In this document: in pieces, positions 59,514 to 64,000 of the stretch
How positions within the stretch are numbered: the first letter of the stretch is position 1
Layout: every line of letters starts with the position of its first letter
NCBI GenBank assembly: GCA_949152475.1
Contig: OX424570.1
Location: forward strand, 22,440,694-22,504,693
Direction: 5' to 3'
DNA: 64,000 nucleotides
Source: Terebella lapidaria
Lineage: Eukaryota > Annelida > Polychaeta > Terebellida > Terebellidae
Notes under the pieces: generated by a model
What the model was told of the DNA's origin: nothing
Database searches by the model: none
The model's input: only the letters and a program-made list of their open reading frames with translations
Position numbers and translations under genes: made by a program

Positions 59514-60590
59514 GATGATATTTGTCGTATGACGTCAACGCAGGCTAAAAATAGATCGCAGGGAATTCCAAAGAAGGGGCCGGTCATTTACTATTCACTG
59601 CCCGCGATGGTGTGTCGCTCTTCTTTTAGTTTAAACATATTTATTTCACCTGGATTATGTTTCAATCACGATATTTAAACTTTTTTTTATCAAATCGCCC
59701 AGTGCAATAAACATTACGAAACAAGTACGCGATAATGTGAATAATATTCAAGTCTAGTCAACACAAAATATCAATCTCTTATTCCATAAAATGCAACAGA
59801 ATGTTCTTTCGGGGTATCATTCTGCATGGAATGCTGATCATACCTTACAAATTAATTGATGCCACTGACTACAGTGTATCGCCAGACACCACGTCGCTGA
59901 TTGAGCATCGTTGATGTCTGAGCATACCGTTAAGTGGACCGATCAACAGTTTGTCTATTGTTGGATCAAATATCATTATTCCTAATCGTCAGCACTTTGT
60001 ATTTGATTATTGTAAACTAAATATTAACACTGAACTGACACTTTTAATTCATTCAAAATTTTCGCAATGGAAGGAAGCGATACACACCAGAATTACATCA
60101 GAGCAAATGGTCTTATGTATTTCTGTACACACTCTGCAAGCAACTCTAGAACCATTGGCAATATTAAAGCTCCAGAACAGTTTTACCACAATAATCATGT
60201 CACATGTAGAATGTGCTTGACTCAGCCTATAGCGAGCATCGCGCGTATGTGAATGTGACTTACTTGAAGATATATTAATTTAGCAAATTAATTTATCATA
60301 CGTACAGTACATGTATACTGGTATTATACCAGAATGGTATGATTGATTTCCTGTTAATGTTATATCCGGGGGGGGGGGGGAGGATTCTTCCAATACTAGC
60401 ATCAATCTTTTTGGATCAAGTATCACATCCCATCTCTATTATTTCCTGTTATCACCTGTAGACTAAAACTTTCAAGCATTATATGAACAAGTAACCTACA
60501 GTGTAAAGTAAAGTACAGTGCAGAGAATTATTTATGTGGCATACTGAAAGGTTTTAGAATAAGAAATTTTGGGTGATTTTCGTTATAACG
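59514..60590. other. 5' region of DNAJC7 and spacer, no second gene seen
   Basis: Immediately upstream of the start codon the sequence is unremarkable ('atgacgtcaa' at 59529, a CRE-like word close to the start). A G tract lies at about 60368-60380. No recognisable coding region. Confidence 0.35.
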
Positions 60591-61550
60591 AAATCATAAA
60601 ACCACCGTCCTCCTCCGCAAAACCAAGCGCGGAGGAGTGATCGCGTTCTTGCAAAGGAGCGATCACGTTCTTGCGGAGGATCGGCCACGTGCTTGCGGAA
60701 GACCCGGCATGCACATGCGCAGAACAGCTTCCGGTGGAGAGCCCAATAAAAGGAGGCAGCCACAGCTCGATTTCTGGGAGTCAGTCGGGGCAAGGTACCA
60801 GAGAAGACACATCACCCTGAGACGGTTCTGTTCCCCTTGGACAGGCGAGGGAGAGGACCAGACTCCATGTAAAGGAAATGTTACAGGGAAGGGTGTGGGT
60901 CCCGGATGATGACATTCCTATGAACCCGGCCCAACGGCCCTTCAATATATGAACTCCGGCCCTCTTGATTTACAGCTGACGGCAAGGCGGCGTTCTCTTC
61001 TTGCACAGCAGTGCAAGCGTGAGGGAAGACTCTGGTGAACCTCCACAGCCCGCGGATTAGTGAGTGGATGTCCTCTGATGTGCAGAGACACTCTGTCTCT
61101 GCAGTAGACGAATCTGACGATACTCCGCACCCGCGGAGTGGCGAGGGAAGTTCCCTGACGTGCGAAGACACCAGTCTCCGCAGGCGACGACCCTCCGCAC
61201 CTGCGGAAGAGGGAGGTAGAGCAAACGTGCGAATGACCCTCCGCAAGGACGAGGGACCACGGAACCTCCGCAGAGAGAGGACCTCCGCAGTGCCGAGAAC
61301 CTTCGCAGATACAGAGGACCGCCGCAGAAGTGAGGACCTCCGCACAGGCGTCACTCCCGCGGGAGACGGCGAGACAGACTCCGCAAGTACACACCTCCGG
61401 AGACGGAAGAGTTGCGGAGCCAGGGAACCTTCACCTCCGCAAAGAGACTGACGCTAGTTCTGAAGCTTAACGTTGAAGCAGGGTCTTAGGCTAAACCTGG
61501 ACCCGGTGTAACATTTCAGCATTGTAAAGCCCGGTGACTTAGTCTAAACC
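60590..61550. repeat. GC-rich block of CCTCCGCA / TGCGGAGG repeats, unknown origin
   Basis: This is the only long GC-rich stretch in the window. CCTCCGCA, TCCGCA or the complements recur about twenty times, often spaced 20-40 bp. An AATAAAAGG box (60747-60755) is followed by GC-rich sequence. At 61486-61550 two similar ~65-bp segments occur in tandem (TTAGGCTAAACCTGGACCCGG and CTTAGTCTAAACCTGGTCAC). Overlapping open frames exist on both strands but none resembles a protein. It could be the promoter/leader part of an LTR, a GC-rich minisatellite or a CpG-rich regulatory block. Confidence 0.4.
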
Positions 61551-63166
61551 TGGTCACTGTGTAATTTGGAGAAATATTGCATATATTTTGCGAGTGAGTA
61601 ACTCGTCGTATATTGGTAATGAAACCTGTGTCTTTGAATTAATATGTCTTCAGCACTTTTCTCTAACCAGAGAAACAATGGAAATGCGGACGTCTCACCA
61701 ATAATTGTATATAGCGTTCGGAGACAGAGACGAGATGTACTACACAAGAACTATACGAAAAATAAACGCAACGAGAAAATAACAACACAAAAACACCAAA
61801 TAGTCATCTAAAATCGCTACATCGTTAGATAAAGGAAATCACAAATTTCAACGTTGCCGATTCCTGCAGCAATACTGACAATTCGAAATGATATATTACA
61901 TGTTCCAGTTTTCTATAGTCTGGCGAGAACGAAAGCACCTCGAGCATTTTTCTTACGGCAATCTGCTTTTTAAAAAGATCTGAGTACAGCGATATATTTT
62001 AGAATGAATTTATCCTTGATCAATAATTTATATAGGTTATTTAACTAATGCGTATAATTCTCAAACATGCACTTCATGGTATAGGCCTATATGGGATGTC
62101 ACAACAGTTGTCATTCGATTTATCAAACACTGTTGAATGAGCCTAAGGACTTTTTTTGACAAATGAAACCTATTGATCATGGTTGAACATCCTTTTTGTG
62201 AAGCGTACAACTGCGACAAGTATTATCGAACAATAATAATCCCGTGCGACAAACAAATCAAGCCACACAGAAAAATAAAACCCGTGAGATTTGGCGCGAA
62301 GCCGTCCGATCCTTTCTCCTGTCAGAATTTCATTCATGCGCACTTGTATTTCGTTCCGAATTTCATTGACTGCCAAAACCGGAACTGCCATTTTCACAAG
62401 AACTGAGTCACTTCATATTTTGTTTTTATCAGTTTATCTGTTTTTATCGACGAGGGTGTGTCATAGTTATACCTGTGTACCAACATAAACTCATTTGGGG
62501 ACTTTTGCAGCATTCTGCAAACACTTCTACGTCAGGAGATGAGTAAAATGTGAATTTCAAATGAGAGGCAGAGCGTAGCAAATTGTGAGTCACTCAAAGT
62601 CAAATCTTTGTATACACTCAGTCAGTATGTACACTTCAGTGACAGCTGTGGTAAAGGCATTCTCATGGAATAGGTCCCTCTACATTATGATGAGGCTTAT
62701 TCAGTTAAAATATTGTCATGATATAGGAGTGTAAATTAGTTGATTTTGTAACCAAATAATCGTTGATTTATAACTGGTTAAACGTGGAATAATCGTTTGA
62801 CAACTCTACTTAGCACTCATACTACCACAATCACCTATTGTTGCCCATTATATTGTCACCTTGATAATGTTTTTGATATGTTGTTTTGATTTATGACTCA
62901 TTGCATATCAATAAAATTATCATTCAAGTTTTGTCTTGGTCATAATTCATAAAAGAACACAATATTGCTCGAATTACTTCGAAAGAGCAAACATTTCGAG
63001 TGTCCAAAACTGTCCAAATACCGAAAACAAAAAATTGTCTGCAGTTCCTGTTCCCAATTTTGGGAGAACATGGAGAAGGGCAACCCAGTCCTACTGACCC
63101 TGTCGATTAACAATGATTATGACGTGGTCGTTATTTATCTGAATTCAGTCACCATTGTAACTGAGT
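61551..63166. other. No gene seen
   Basis: AT-rich spacer with short open frames only. No repeat family recognised. Confidence 0.35.
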
Positions 63167-63593
63167 TATAGTCGGCATCATTGATCTGTGAGCGGTGGTT
63201 TTTTCGCGATCATTCCGTCAATAATTCGTATATTTCGATGGAATTTTGGCAGGAGTGTTATTTTATACTCGCCTAATGGGGTGTAAATTTTAGGAGAGAT
63301 TGGTGTGTAAACAAAAAAGTTAGCCCATTTGGCCTATATATAACGAAATAGGAAAACGTTATCTATAGAAATGCTACGGCGATCGGGGGCGGTCCACGGC
63401 CGATTTCACCAGATTTTTACTATGGACGAGATGGGCCAACTTTTTTTGCTTCGCATCCAGTCTTCTCGAAAATGCATCCTTAGTTAGGCAGTCATAAGAT
63501 AACATACCTGTCGAAATTCCATCGGATTATCTCAAATATTGACTGAGTAATCGCCGAAAAACCACCGCTCACAGACTAATGACGCGGACTATA
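63167..63593. mobile_element. Inverted-repeat MITE, about 427 bp
   Basis: The left arm TATAGTCGGCATCATTGATC, then TGTGAGCGGTGGTTTTT, is mirrored at the right end (AAAAACCACCGCTCACAGAC, then TAATGACGCGGACTATA). A second inner pair (GATGGAATTTTGGCAGG against CCTGTCGAAATTCCATC) extends the similarity to about 100 bp per side. Ends with TA/TA are compatible with a TA-target element. Confidence 0.75.
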
Positions 63594-63725
63594 GCTGCAA
63601 CAGACCGCACAGATTTTGAGATTTACTAAATAAATATCGGCCAAATACTAAAATCAAAATTCACACTGTTCTCGACCAGGCCTCAGCCACTGGCTTGGCA
63701 CACCGATGTAGGCCTCAGGCTTGGG

Positions 63726-63895
63726 GTTGATTACATGTAAATGTAATCGATTATAATTACAATTACAATTGATTTTCATGATTACAGTTACAACTACAAT
63801 AACATTTATTTTGAATGTAATTGATTACGATTACAATTATTTTGCAAAGTAATCAATTACAACTACAATTACTTTATGAAAGGACACTTCCCAAA
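63726..63895. repeat. TAATCGATTACAATTACAATTAC low-complexity repeat
   Basis: Alternating GTAATTGATTAC and AATTACAATTAC words in imperfect, partly palindromic repetition. Probably a dispersed simple-sequence repeat. Confidence 0.7.
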
Positions 63896-64000
63896 GCTAT
63901 ATATTACGTTGTAACCTAATATTCTGCTCAAAATGTAGGTCGAATGGTTCATATTACAGTAGACATATTACCAACTCATACAATCACAAATCATCACCAA

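Noticed and set aside
60881..61451. Overlapping open frames of 138-157 codons on both strands
   Set aside because: GC-rich repeated words remove stop codons in several frames at once. Arg/Ser/Pro-rich translations without domains argue against a gene.

Overview
This is a eukaryotic, AT-rich, transposon-dense stretch of a metazoan nuclear genome. The evidence is a 13-exon DNAJC7 orthologue with GT-AG introns, intronless TRIM-NHL genes (RING, zinc-binding B-box-like motif, coiled coil, NHL propeller), a non-LTR retrotransposon, TIR elements, Helitron-like elements and satellites. The expanded TRIM-NHL family and the repeats rich in GACCTTGA motifs suggest a marine invertebrate (lophotrochozoan or invertebrate deuterostome), but the sequence does not settle the phylum.

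Layout. From 1 to about 38.3 kb is a tandem TRIM-NHL cluster, all on the minus strand. Three copies are intact (2948-4651, 17375-19090, 26409-28091) and one is a 5'-truncated pseudogene (21781-22645). Non-coding flanks were duplicated with the genes: upstream modules at 1470-1990, 4652-5590, 19091-19470 and 28092-31471, and downstream modules at 1990-2947, 7960-9259, 14205-17374, 20880-21780 and 23420-26408. These paralogous flanks act as natural empty sites, so many insertions can be delimited: 5593-7342, 14400-15885, 24294-25764, 28283-30607, 31472-33254 and 33748-38228 (the last with a LINE nested in it). A hAT-like element at 9268-13757 carries a nested Helitron-like element holding a ~147-bp satellite.

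From 38.3 to 54.4 kb I see no protein-coding gene. The region holds small TIR elements, remnants of the GACCTTGA repeat families, and a large Helitron-like element (48112-51716). That element carries two satellites, one with a clean four-monomer, 484-bp higher-order repeat.

From 54.4 to 59.5 kb is DNAJC7 (minus strand, 13 exons, 518 codons, every splice junction in frame), an Hsp70/Hsp90 co-chaperone with TPRs and a C-terminal J domain. From 59.5 to 64 kb there is a GC-rich block of CCTCCGCA-type repeats, a small TIR element and a TAATTACA-type repeat, with no recognisable gene.

The most interesting signals are these. Three sequence-unrelated repeat families share one architecture: a 5' terminal hairpin that includes a subterminal inverted repeat, an internal tandem array, the matching repeat, then a second 3' hairpin. 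Two of the three end in CGTCTAG. Separately, nuclear-receptor-type half-sites (TGACCTTGA / TCAAGGTCA, with perfect AGGTCA DR1 pairs) are amplified at high density inside these mobile repeats.
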